Positions 1-7,736 of a stretch of 64,000 bases of DNA are shown one piece after another. Below the pieces are notes generated by a model, which was given only the letters and a program-made list of their open reading frames with translations, did no database searches and had not been told where the DNA came from. This DNA comes from Bradyrhizobium macuxiense. Lineage in GTDB: Bacteria > Pseudomonadota > Alphaproteobacteria > Rhizobiales > Xanthobacteraceae. The position numbers and the translations under genes were made by a program. The stretch spans positions 62,001 through 126,000 of the forward strand of contig NZ_VITY01000008.1 in the NCBI RefSeq assembly GCF_007993935.1, read 5' to 3'. Within the stretch, counting starts at the first letter, position 1. Each line of letters begins with the position of its first letter.

Positions 1-395
1 TCGATCTCGCTGCTTGCCACCATGCTGATGAAGCCGGCCTTGGCCGGCGCATTGGGAACGTCGAGCTGCGTCGACAGCACATTGCCGCCGGCCTTGATCA
101 CCGCGCCCGACACCCGTTGCAGCAAGGTGGCACCGGCGACCGTGACGGTCGCCCCTTCGAGATAGGCCGAGCCGGTCGGCATGGCCGCCTCTCCGGGCGC
201 GGTCTTCGCCTTCGATCGCCCCTCCAGCTGCTCCAGCATTCCGGCCGATGCCGCGACATCGCTGCGCAGGCCGATGACGTCCGAGAGCGACGAGACGACG
301 ACAAAGAGCAGCAGCACGAACAGGCCGAGATAGCTCGCAGTCGCGACTAGTGGCGAGGTGCTGACGGCGGTCAGCGATCGGGATGTTGCGCTCAT
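1..395 (-). CDS. gspM: Type II secretion system protein M (GspM-like), 3' end missing
   Basis: The protein should be the bitopic inner-membrane component of the T2SS platform that pairs with GspL. I translated it by hand from an ATG at 395, which overlaps the stop of the GspL-like gene (ATGA). The frame stays open to the window edge. A short cytoplasmic N-terminus is followed by one hydrophobic segment (about residues 16-35, SYLGLFVLLLFVVV) and then a periplasmic region with an early Glu/Leu-rich stretch that could form a coiled coil. This is the usual GspM plan. The call rests mainly on position as the last visible gene of a gspE-to-gspM series, plus topology; sequence identity to named GspM proteins was not testable. 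At least 131 codons are present and the C-terminus lies outside the window. Confidence 0.75.
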   Translation of the reverse strand, partial: MSATSRSLTAVSTSPLVATASYLGLFVLLLFVVVSSLSDVIGLRSDVAASAGMLEQLEGRSKAKTAPGEAAMPTGSAYLEGATVTVAGATLLQRVSGAVIKAGGNVLSTQLDVPNAPAKAGFISMVASSEI

Positions 396-1465
396 GAGCC
401 GGACCCAAAATAAGCGGAGATATTGGCCTCGACGTGGAACCGCTCAGCCGATTCATTCGCGGCGCGGGTCGTCGGCGCGAAGAACGTCGCGCGGGTGAAT
501 TGCGGCGATTGCTCCAGCAGCCGGATCAGGGACGGCGCATCCTGGGTCAGCCCCACCACCTGCACCTTGTTGCCCTCGATGCGAAGCTCCGTCACGTAGG
601 TCGTGTCGGGCAGCACGCGCGAGATCGCTTCCAGGACCATGACGCTCGACGGCGTGGTCTGCTTGCGCTTGGCCAGCAAGCCGAGACCGGACGTATCGCC
701 ATTGGCATCGAGACGCAGCGCGGCACGGCGCTGCGAGATGCGGTGTTGCAGATCCTCCTGCTCGGATTGCAGCCATCCGCCGACATAGATGTTGAGCAGC
801 AGGCAGACCGCGGCCGCGGCCGCCGTCGAAACCAGGCCGATACGCAGCAGCCGCGGGACCGCAGGCCCGGCAAAGCCGCGCAGCGATCGGTCGAGCAGCG
901 TCACCTGCTGCGGGGCCCCGTCGCTGCCGACTGCCGGCGCCGTGACCGCAACCGAGGCGGCGCCGAGCATCCTGGCCATCCGGATCAACGGATCGACCTT
1001 GGCTGCTGCAGTGGCGCTGAACGCGACTTCGATCCGGTCATTGGAGATCGGCTGCGGCGAACCCCAGCCGAAGACCGCATCGGCGGCGGTCCATGGCGTC
1101 AGCCGGTCGACTTGCGCGCGGATCATCCCGTCAAGGAAGTCAGCCGCCTGGCTCGGGAAATCGAGCACGCGGCTGACGACGTGATCCGATCGCAAACGCA
1201 CCTCGATGCGGCTGCCATCGAGGGCCATCTTCCAGTCCGCCGGCAGCGGAGGCTGCGGCGCGTCGCGATCGAGCCGGAACGACGCCGGCGTCAGGGGCGA
1301 GCCATCCTTCGACACCGCGAGACGGGCGGTGAACGTGCCGTCGCCATTCTCGTCGAACGCGACGCTGCGCCGGCGCATGAACCTGCCCGCGACGCCGTCA
1401 ACGGCAGTCGCGACCGCGCCGATCCATTGCTCGAACCATTGCCGTGCTTCGGCAAGCATTGCCAT
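392..1465 (-). CDS. gspL: Type II secretion protein L / PilN-domain protein
   Basis: This is an inner-membrane platform protein of the T2SS, expected to link the ATPase GspE to the pseudopilus. It has 357 residues from the ATG at 1465. That ATG overlaps the gspK stop (TGATG), which is why I prefer it to a GTG one codon upstream. About 200 cytoplasmic residues precede a single transmembrane helix near residues 205-230 (VSTAAAAAVCLLLNIYVGGW). A short coiled coil and a periplasmic ferredoxin-like fold of the PilN/GspL C-terminal type follow (ISRVLPDTTYVTELRIEG). The last four bases overlap gspM. It is shorter than classical GspL, as is common for PilN-type GspL proteins in alphaproteobacteria. 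Confidence 0.82.
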   Translation of the reverse strand: MAMLAEARQWFEQWIGAVATAVDGVAGRFMRRRSVAFDENGDGTFTARLAVSKDGSPLTPASFRLDRDAPQPPLPADWKMALDGSRIEVRLRSDHVVSRVLDFPSQAADFLDGMIRAQVDRLTPWTAADAVFGWGSPQPISNDRIEVAFSATAAAKVDPLIRMARMLGAASVAVTAPAVGSDGAPQQVTLLDRSLRGFAGPAVPRLLRIGLVSTAAAAAVCLLLNIYVGGWLQSEQEDLQHRISQRRAALRLDANGDTSGLGLLAKRKQTTPSSVMVLEAISRVLPDTTYVTELRIEGNKVQVVGLTQDAPSLIRLLEQSPQFTRATFFAPTTRAANESAERFHVEANISAYFGSGS

Positions 1466-2409
1466 CACCCTCTCCCGCGCAACAGAACCGGGCTTCTCGG
1501 TTCAAGGTCGTTCTGCCAGGACAACACACGATAAGGCTCGACCTTGTCGCCGAGCGCGATCACCGCTTCAGACGTGGTGCGGTGGCCATTGCGGAATCGG
1601 ATCGCGATCGCGATCCGGTAGCAGGGGCTCTGCGCGGTCGAAGCCGCACTCTGCGGGTTCGGGCCCTGCGATGCAGCGGCGAGGCCGTTCGGCGCGGCCG
1701 CATTCGAGCCGAGGACATTCGATCCAAGAGCACTCGCCCCGAAACCGTCCTGTGCTTTGCCCGATACCTTATCCATGGCCAGCACGACTTCCGGCGCGGC
1801 GATCTTCGGATCGACATCCGGACTGCCGTTGAACACCGTCACGAACGGCAGCACGCGATCGACAAAGGCCTCGGGGATGCCGGCGACCAGCGCCAGCTCG
1901 TTGACATGGGTGAACAGCCCCTGCCGCGGCGAATAGCCCAGCGCGTTGTAGCGCGCGGCCTCGACATTCTCGCTGCCCGGCGCGGGCCGGGTCCGCCACC
2001 CGACGATCCGGTCGGCGTATTCGCTGGCGGCATCCTTGCTTGCGCCGAGCACGACGAAGAGGCCGATCAGCATCTCCTTCGATGCGTAGTTCAGGTCGAC
2101 GCGGCCGGCTTCCGACGTGAAGCTCACATTGATGCTGGCATCATCCAGCCCGAAATGAAACGCCCCGTATTGCGGCCGCGTCTTCTCATCCGTCAGCGTC
2201 AGCTGATAGGCGGTGAGCTCGAGCCCGGCCGAGACCAGCGCCTCGGTCTGCAACGACACGTCGCTCGCCGCCAGCGCCCGCGCCGATGCGGCAAGATAGG
2301 CCGAGAAGATGATCGCCAGCGACGACAGCGCCAGCAGGATCCAGAGCACCGCAACGATGACGAAGCCGCGGTTGGCCGGCGATCGGCCGCTGTTGCCGGG
2401 CGCGCCCAT
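1465..2409 (-). CDS. gspK: Type II secretion minor pseudopilin GspK
   Basis: GspK is the large minor pseudopilin that caps the tip complex with GspI and GspJ. The ATG at 2409 overlaps the gspJ stop by one base (TGATG) and has GGGGAAG a few bases upstream, so I chose it over an in-frame start 17 codons earlier. It gives 314 residues. A prepilin leader ends ANRG, followed by FVIVAVLWILLALSSLAII. Position +5 of the mature protein is Ala rather than Glu, the known GspK exception. Helical SAM-like regions follow (LNYASKEMLIGLFVVLG and the ARYNALGYSPRQGLFTHVNEL area). The C-terminal part contains a low-complexity Ala/Gly/Asn-rich stretch before a final beta segment. Confidence 0.9.
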   Translation of the reverse strand: MGAPGNSGRSPANRGFVIVAVLWILLALSSLAIIFSAYLAASARALAASDVSLQTEALVSAGLELTAYQLTLTDEKTRPQYGAFHFGLDDASINVSFTSEAGRVDLNYASKEMLIGLFVVLGASKDAASEYADRIVGWRTRPAPGSENVEAARYNALGYSPRQGLFTHVNELALVAGIPEAFVDRVLPFVTVFNGSPDVDPKIAAPEVVLAMDKVSGKAQDGFGASALGSNVLGSNAAAPNGLAAASQGPNPQSAASTAQSPCYRIAIAIRFRNGHRTTSEAVIALGDKVEPYRVLSWQNDLEPRSPVLLRGRG

Positions 2410-3104
2410 CACGTCTTCCCCTGATCGGTCGGAACGCTGGAGCTGCCCTTGTCGCCGCAATTGCCGTCAGGCTTGGTGCAGTCGCTCGGGATCTGGACAT
2501 GCACCGGCGCGATGGTCGAAACCGACAAGACGCGCTGGCTCGCCGCGTCACGCACGGTCAACCGGATCATCGCCGGCAGCCGGTCGGCATCCTTCCACGC
2601 GCTCTTCCAGGCGCGGTCGGCACCGGCATAGGCGAAGGACAGCCGATAGGGCGCACGCAGCAGCACCACGGGGCTGCCGAGATGCACCTGTTCCGACAGC
2701 GACACCCCGTCGGCCAGCGGCGTGAACCGCGCCTGCGAACGGACCGTGACGAACTCGCCGCGGTCCCGCGTCTCGCCGAGGCGCACCACGTCGAGCCCCG
2801 GGCCCGCATTCGGCCCCACCGAGGTGCGCACGAACGTCACCGATAACTCCGATCCGTCGAACAGCGGCTTGTGGGTATCGCGGTTGGCCGCAACGAACTC
2901 GGCCGCGGCGAGATCGGCGCCGATCCGTTCCAGCGCGATCCCGATCAATTCGCTGCGCTGGATCCGGTCGAGCCCCCTGTTCCAGCTCGGCAGCCATTCC
3001 CCCGTGATGCCGGCAAGTGCCGACAGCAGCAGCCCCATCAGCGCCAGCGCGACGATCATCTCGATCAGCGTGAAGCCGCGCTCATTGGTTCGCTGTGCTG
3101 TCAC
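2409..3104 (-). CDS. gspJ: Type II secretion minor pseudopilin GspJ
   Basis: GspJ is a minor pseudopilin of the T2SS tip complex. It starts with GTG at 3104, overlapping the gspI stop (GTGA), and encodes 231 residues. The prepilin leader is ten residues ending NERG, followed by FTLIEMIVALALMGLLLSAL with the conserved Glu at +5, so prepilin peptidase cleavage and N-methylation are expected. The remaining globular domain is beta-rich (VVLLRAPYRLSFAYAG). The C-terminus carries two cysteines (SDCTKPDGNCG) that could form a disulfide after export. Size and position between gspI and gspK fit GspJ. Confidence 0.9.
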   Translation of the reverse strand: MTAQRTNERGFTLIEMIVALALMGLLLSALAGITGEWLPSWNRGLDRIQRSELIGIALERIGADLAAAEFVAANRDTHKPLFDGSELSVTFVRTSVGPNAGPGLDVVRLGETRDRGEFVTVRSQARFTPLADGVSLSEQVHLGSPVVLLRAPYRLSFAYAGADRAWKSAWKDADRLPAMIRLTVRDAASQRVLSVSTIAPVHVQIPSDCTKPDGNCGDKGSSSVPTDQGKT

Positions 3105-3523
3105 TGCCCGGATCCTTCCGAAGACCTCGGCATCAGGCGCACGGTGCGAATGTCGGACAGCGCACCGCCAGGAGATTTGACGCGAATCCGCACCAGCTCC
3201 GGAGCCCAGGGCGCGTTGCCATCAGGGACTTTCCAGTCGCCACCGAGCGGGCTGACCTCGATGGTCCAGCGGTAGCCCTCCGCCTGTCCCGTCGTCGCGC
3301 CCGACTGCAACTCGGCGCGCGGCGGAATGCCGACCGTCATCAATGTCCGCACCGCCTGCATCAGCGCCACGTGCTGCTCCATGGCCCGGACGCCCCGCGT
3401 CTTGACGCCCATGACGGCGCCGATCGCAACGATCGAGACGGCCACCAGCGCCAGCGCCACCAGCACTTCGATGATGGTGAACCCCGCATCAGCGCGGTCA
3501 GTTGGCGGCGACGTCGCGAGCAA
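3101..3523 (-). CDS. gspI: Type II secretion minor pseudopilin GspI
   Basis: GspI is a minor pseudopilin of the T2SS. The mature protein begins after RADAG with FTIIEVLVALALVAVSIVAI, with Glu at +5. The start is ambiguous. An ATG at 3574 would overlap gspH by 77 bases and give a 31-residue leader. A TTG at 3523, with GGAAGGG about nine bases upstream inside the gspH end, gives a normal 14-residue leader (MLATSPPTDRADAG) and 140 residues; I used the TTG. The globular part contains a Trp-Thr-Ile-Glu beta strand and ends with the four-base overlap into gspJ. Confidence 0.85.
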   Translation of the reverse strand: MLATSPPTDRADAGFTIIEVLVALALVAVSIVAIGAVMGVKTRGVRAMEQHVALMQAVRTLMTVGIPPRAELQSGATTGQAEGYRWTIEVSPLGGDWKVPDGNAPWAPELVRIRVKSPGGALSDIRTVRLMPRSSEGSGQ

Positions 3524-3971
3524 CGATTTCAACCCTTCCGGTGAGCCAGTTGACGCGAACCTCGTATCCCGCATCGAGCCGCGTCAGCGCGATGGAGCCG
3601 CCGCAGGAACCGCCATTGGCGAAGAAACGGATGGTCGACAGTGCCGCGCGGCGCTGACAGCTCTGCGGCAGCACGGCATCGAACCGCACGTCATCGGGGA
3701 TCCGTACCGTCATGCGCGACGCGCCGGAGTGGATCACCCGACTCGGCGCATCGACCAGCGTCGCGACGCTGGTGCTGCGCTCGATGGCGGCGTTTCGATC
3801 GGCCTTCAGCAGCGTCGCGGTCTGCAGCGCATAGGCCTGCAGGCGCGACCGCGAGGTCTGGTGCGGAATGAACGGAAGCAGCACAGCCGCCAGCAGCGCG
3901 ATGATGGCGAGCACGCACACCATCTCGAGCAGGGTGAAACCGCGCTGCGCCGCCTCATTCATGCGAGCCAT
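3498..3971 (-). CDS. gspH: Type II secretion minor pseudopilin GspH
   Basis: GspH is a minor pseudopilin that links the tip complex to the GspG fibre. It has 157 residues from the ATG at 3971. The leader is MARMNEAAQRG, then FTLLEMVCVLAIIALLAAVLL with Glu at +5. A C-terminal Cys pair (SCQRR ... GGSCGGS) could form a disulfide in the periplasm. It follows gspG by six bases and overlaps gspI, consistent with one transcript. Confidence 0.88.
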   Translation of the reverse strand: MARMNEAAQRGFTLLEMVCVLAIIALLAAVLLPFIPHQTSRSRLQAYALQTATLLKADRNAAIERSTSVATLVDAPSRVIHSGASRMTVRIPDDVRFDAVLPQSCQRRAALSTIRFFANGGSCGGSIALTRLDAGYEVRVNWLTGRVEIVARDVAAN

Positions 3972-3977
3972 GCATCC

Positions 3978-4493
3978 TTATTGGTCGTTGTTGGCGGCCG
4001 TGGTCTTCTCGAGCGAGATATCGGCCGAGGTGCCGCTGCCGCCCTCCTGGCCGTCGGAACCGTAGGAGACGATGTCATAAGGGCCGTGCTCGCCCGGCGA
4101 GCGATAGATGTAGGCGTGATTCCAGGGATCATTCGGGACGTTGCCGCCCTTCAGATACGGGCCGTTCCAGGCCGCGACCCCCGGCGTGCGCCGAACCAGC
4201 GCGGCGAGCCCCTCCGCCGTGGACGGGAAGCGCCCGGCGTCGAGATAGAACAGGTCGAGCGCGCTGGAGAAGCTCTGCAGCTGAATGCGCGCGGTCTTGA
4301 CCTTGGACTCGCTGAGATAGTTGAGCACGCGCGGCCCGATCAGCCCCATGATGAGGCCGATGATCGCGATCACCACCAGCATCTCGACCAGGGTGAAGCC
4401 CTCCTCGCCCGAACGCCTTGGCGTTTGCGGCCGCACGCGATCGCGTCCCGCTCGCATGGATAATGTTTCGATGATGCTGTTGCGCGATATCAT
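3978..4493 (-). CDS. gspG: Type II secretion major pseudopilin GspG
   Basis: GspG is the major pseudopilin that forms the T2SS piston fibre. It has 171 residues. Cleavage is expected after GEEG (residue 32), followed by FTLVEMLVVIAIIGLIMGLIG. The classical GspG body follows: QLQSFSSALDLFYLDAGRFPST, then EGLAALV, the KGGNVPNDPWNHAYIYRSPG loop, and YDIVSYGSDG with its acidic calcium-site residues. The 32-residue leader is longer than usual. An internal ATG at 4457 would shorten it but has no visible ribosome site, whereas AGAGG lies upstream of 4493. It follows gspF after 17 bases. Confidence 0.95.
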   Translation of the reverse strand: MISRNSIIETLSMRAGRDRVRPQTPRRSGEEGFTLVEMLVVIAIIGLIMGLIGPRVLNYLSESKVKTARIQLQSFSSALDLFYLDAGRFPSTAEGLAALVRRTPGVAAWNGPYLKGGNVPNDPWNHAYIYRSPGEHGPYDIVSYGSDGQEGGSGTSADISLEKTTAANNDQ

Positions 4494-4510
4494 GACCGAT
4501 GACCTCTGCT

Positions 4511-5722
4511 TTAACCGACTAGCTGCGTGACCGAGAGTAGCGCCGTCATGACCGAGACGATCAACCCGCCGACGACGGTGCTGATCGTGATGATCGCCAG
4601 CGGACCGACGATGCCGACCACACGGTCCAGGCTGCGCTGCAATTTAGCTTCGTAGAATTCCGCCACCCGCCCGGCCAGCACCGGCAGTTGCCCGGTCTCT
4701 TCGCCGAGCCGCAGCATGCGGACCGCCATCGGCGGCAGGCTGTCCGCCACCGCGAGTGCTTCGGATAATTTGCCGCCATGACGGACGCGGTCCGCGGCGG
4801 CGGTCCAGTTCGCCTCGCTGCCGGTCACCGCCATGATGTCGACGAGGATGCGCAGCGCGGCCGTGAGGTTGACGCCGCTGCCGAGCAGGACGCCGAGATT
4901 GCGGCAGAACAGGCTGGCGCGATAGAACTGGAAGGCGCTGCTGATGCCCGGCACCCGCGAAATGCCGTTGACCAGCGCGGCGCGCACCCGCGCCTGCCGC
5001 AGCAGCCACCAGGCGAGCGCAATCGTCGCCGCGCTGATCAGGCTTGCCGCCGAGGCGTTGGCGCGCAGGAAGTCCGACAGCGCGATGAAGCTGGCGAGCG
5101 CGGTATCCGACTTGCCGCCGAAATCACCGAGCACGGTCGAGAATTGCGGCAGCACGAACAGCAGGAAGAACAGCATCACGCCGGATGCCGCGACCAGCAC
5201 GAACGCCGGGTACTGCATGGCGTCGGTCAGCTTGCGCCGCATCTGCTCGGACCGCGCGCGCTCGGTGCCGAGCATCTCCAGCACGGAATCGAGCGTGCCG
5301 GAGATTTCGCCGACCCGGACCAGGGCGATGTACATCGGCTGGAACAAGGTCGGATGGTCGGCGACCGCATCGGCAAAGCTCTCGCCGGTGAGCAGCGCCG
5401 CGCGGATTTTGGCCACCACCGGGCGCATCCGGCCGACATCGGCATCGCCGGACAAGAGCTCCAGCGCATCGTCGAGACGCGCGCCGGCCTTGAGCAGCAA
5501 CGCGAGGTCGCGCGTGAAGGTGGTGACCTCGGCGGCACTCGGCCCGCCGAACAGGCTGCGGCCGCCGGCCGCGCCCGACGCGCGCTTGTCCTCGGTGGTT
5601 TCGATCGGCAGCAGCTTGAGATATTCGATCCGCCGCGCCACCTCGGCCGCGGTCGGGGCGGAGATCGTGCCGTTCACGATCTCGCCGGCCTGGGTCAAAG
5701 CGCGATAGCGATAATTGGGCAC
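4511..5722 (-). CDS. gspF: Type II secretion inner-membrane protein GspF
   Basis: GspF is the polytopic platform protein of the T2SS inner-membrane complex. It has 403 residues from a GTG at 5722, four bases after the gspE stop. This start gives the typical N-terminus MPNYRYRALTQAGEIVNG; upstream TTG readings look spurious. Two homologous cytoplasmic four-helix domains are visible (FTRDLALLLKAGARLDDALELL and FCRNLGVLLGSGVNLTAALRIL). They are separated by membrane helices near residues 165-190 and 215-235, with a final helix at the C-terminus (LAIITISTVVGGLIVSVMTAL). This is the T2SSF duplicated architecture. Confidence 0.95.
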   Translation of the reverse strand: MPNYRYRALTQAGEIVNGTISAPTAAEVARRIEYLKLLPIETTEDKRASGAAGGRSLFGGPSAAEVTTFTRDLALLLKAGARLDDALELLSGDADVGRMRPVVAKIRAALLTGESFADAVADHPTLFQPMYIALVRVGEISGTLDSVLEMLGTERARSEQMRRKLTDAMQYPAFVLVAASGVMLFFLLFVLPQFSTVLGDFGGKSDTALASFIALSDFLRANASAASLISAATIALAWWLLRQARVRAALVNGISRVPGISSAFQFYRASLFCRNLGVLLGSGVNLTAALRILVDIMAVTGSEANWTAAADRVRHGGKLSEALAVADSLPPMAVRMLRLGEETGQLPVLAGRVAEFYEAKLQRSLDRVVGIVGPLAIITISTVVGGLIVSVMTALLSVTQLVG

Positions 5723-5726
5723 GGCG

Positions 5727-7403
5727 TCACCGCACGGTCGCAACGCGGAGGATCTCGGCGGGCGAGGTCAATCCGGCGCGGCATTTGGCGACCCCGTCAT
5801 CGAGCATCGTGGTCATGCCCGCCCGGATCGCCATGGTATCGATCTTCAGCCCGTCGGTTCGCTCTCCGATCAGTTCACGCAGTTCGTTGGATAGTTCGAG
5901 CAGTTCGAATACGCCGAGGCGGCCGCGATAGCCGGTCCCGCCGCAGCGCTCGCAGCCGCATGGCTCCTGGATGATCTCCTCGGCGCGGAAACCGAGCGCG
6001 GCGAGCCGGGGATCCTCGGTGAAATCGGCCGCCGCCAGCGGCCGCGCCGTCTTGCAGCGCTCGCACAATTGCCGGACCAGACGTTGCGCGATCACGCCGC
6101 GCAACACCGAACGCAGCAGATAACCTTCGACCCCGAGGTCGAGCAGGCGCGGCACCGCGGCCGCCGCGGTCTCGGTGTGCAGCGTCGTCAGCACCAGATG
6201 CCCGGTCAGCGCGGCATGCACCGCGACATGCGCGGTCTCCGTGTCGCGGATTTCGCCGACCATGATCACATCAGGGTCCTGGCGAACGAAGGACCGCAGC
6301 GCGGTCGCGAAGGTCAGGCCGATCGCCGGCTTGATCTGGGACTGGTTGACGCCGGGAAGCTCGTATTCGACCGGATCCTCGATGGTCAGGATCTTGCGGC
6401 TGGGCTCATTGAGGATCGACAGGATCGTCGCCAGCGTCGTGGTCTTGCCGCTACCGGTCGGCCCGGTGATCACGACCATGCCATGCGGCAGCTTCAAGAG
6501 CCGCCGGAGCTTGCCTTCGTCGGGCGCGGAGAAGCCGAGCTTTTCGACCACCAGCAGGCCGCGATCCTTGGGCAGGATGCGGATGACGGCGGATTCGCCA
6601 TGCTGCGTTGGCATGATCGCGACGCGGATATCGATGTCGGTCCGCCCGGCCCGCAGCCGCGCCGCACCGTCCTGCGGCAGGCGGCGCTCGGCGATGTTGA
6701 GATTGGCGATGATCTTGATGCGGGAGACCACCGCCTGCGGCAGCACGCCCGAGAGCGCAGCAACCGGCCGCAGCAGGCCATCGATGCGCAGCCGGACCAT
6801 GAGGCCGGCCGAAAACGGCTCGATATGGATGTCGCTGGCGCGAAGCTCGACCGCCTTCTCGATCAGATCGTTGACCGCGCGGACCACCGGGGCGCCGCTG
6901 GCAAGATCGCGCAGGCTCTCGATGTCGTCTTCCCGGGGCAGCGCCGCCGTTGCATCGGCGGCCTCGACCTCCTCGGCGCTGGAGGAATTGTTCAGCGCGA
7001 TGGCGACGTCCTCAGACGAGGCCACCTTCACATCGATGCCGGCGCCGAGCACGATCTGCGCCGCCCGCAGCGTCGCCTGGTCGGTCGGGTCGACCACCGC
7101 GAGGGTAATGGTCCCATCGGCCGCCCGGCACGGATAGACCATGGTCTCGCGCAGGAAGCGCGGCGAGAACGAGCCGACCAGCGGCTCGGCCGCGGTCATA
7201 TCCTGGAGCGTCAGACGGCCAAGCGCGAAGAAGCGCGCGGCCTCGTCGGCGAATTCGGTCGGCGAGAGACTGGTGACCTCCCACAGCTTCAACTGCCTGA
7301 CATCGGCACCCGGCCCGGTCCGGTCAACCGCCCCGTCGATCGGCGTCAGGTGATTGTTCTGACGGAGATAATCCACGAACCGAACGGACAGGTCGTTGGC
7401 CAT
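5727..7403 (-). CDS. gspE: Type II secretion ATPase GspE
   Basis: GspE is the hexameric cytoplasmic ATPase that powers pseudopilus assembly. It has 558 residues from the ATG at 7403. The order is an N-terminal N1E-type domain (residues ~40-140), an N2E domain with DIHIEP (~191), Walker A GPTGSGKT (314-321), an Asp box (TIEDPVEYELPG), Walker B QDPDVIMVGEIRD (~375-387) and a His box. A four-cysteine zinc motif follows (C447, C450, C484 and C487, with C482 adjacent), then GYRGRLGVFELL. All ATPase motifs are intact. It is the first gene of the minus-strand gsp operon and is divergent from gspD. Confidence 0.97.
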   Translation of the reverse strand: MANDLSVRFVDYLRQNNHLTPIDGAVDRTGPGADVRQLKLWEVTSLSPTEFADEAARFFALGRLTLQDMTAAEPLVGSFSPRFLRETMVYPCRAADGTITLAVVDPTDQATLRAAQIVLGAGIDVKVASSEDVAIALNNSSSAEEVEAADATAALPREDDIESLRDLASGAPVVRAVNDLIEKAVELRASDIHIEPFSAGLMVRLRIDGLLRPVAALSGVLPQAVVSRIKIIANLNIAERRLPQDGAARLRAGRTDIDIRVAIMPTQHGESAVIRILPKDRGLLVVEKLGFSAPDEGKLRRLLKLPHGMVVITGPTGSGKTTTLATILSILNEPSRKILTIEDPVEYELPGVNQSQIKPAIGLTFATALRSFVRQDPDVIMVGEIRDTETAHVAVHAALTGHLVLTTLHTETAAAAVPRLLDLGVEGYLLRSVLRGVIAQRLVRQLCERCKTARPLAAADFTEDPRLAALGFRAEEIIQEPCGCERCGGTGYRGRLGVFELLELSNELRELIGERTDGLKIDTMAIRAGMTTMLDDGVAKCRAGLTSPAEILRVATVR

Positions 7404-7736
7404 TCCTTATATCCCGCCACACTATCCCGGATCAGTCCGTGCCAAGGTCCGCTACGTACCGTCGCGTTCGGCTCCCGGCAGTTCTGCGGTTATCGATCCG
7501 AAGTGTGACAGCTGTGCGAAGTCACTGGTTCGCCTCGCTCAAGAAGCCTTGACGTGGCTTCGCGGACACGACGGGGCGACGGCTGCACAGATTTGGTGCG
7601 ATGCGATGGGCAGGCCGCGAACGACAATCATGTAACCAATTTATTTCTGTCATGTTCGATCGCTAAGAGTCCTCCCGGGGTAGGACCGATCGTCGCAAGC
7701 AATCGAAATTTCAGTTAGTCAGAGCGAAGGGCCTTC
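7404..7736. promoter_or_regulatory. Divergent intergenic region between gspE and gspD
   Basis: This 333-bp region separates two divergently transcribed T2SS units and must contain both promoters. A GAAGGG ribosome site lies six bases before the gspD ATG. A loose inverted repeat (GTGAC ... GTCAC) sits at about 7504-7524, and a short hairpin (GTCCT ... AGGAC) lies near 7670-7687. I could not assign convincing -35/-10 pairs. An open frame across the region (7396-7635) has no ribosome site and does not look like a gene. Confidence 0.4.

Noticed and set aside
7396..7635. 79-codon frame in the gspE-gspD gap
   Set aside because: Overlaps the gspE start, has no ribosome site and no recognisable composition.
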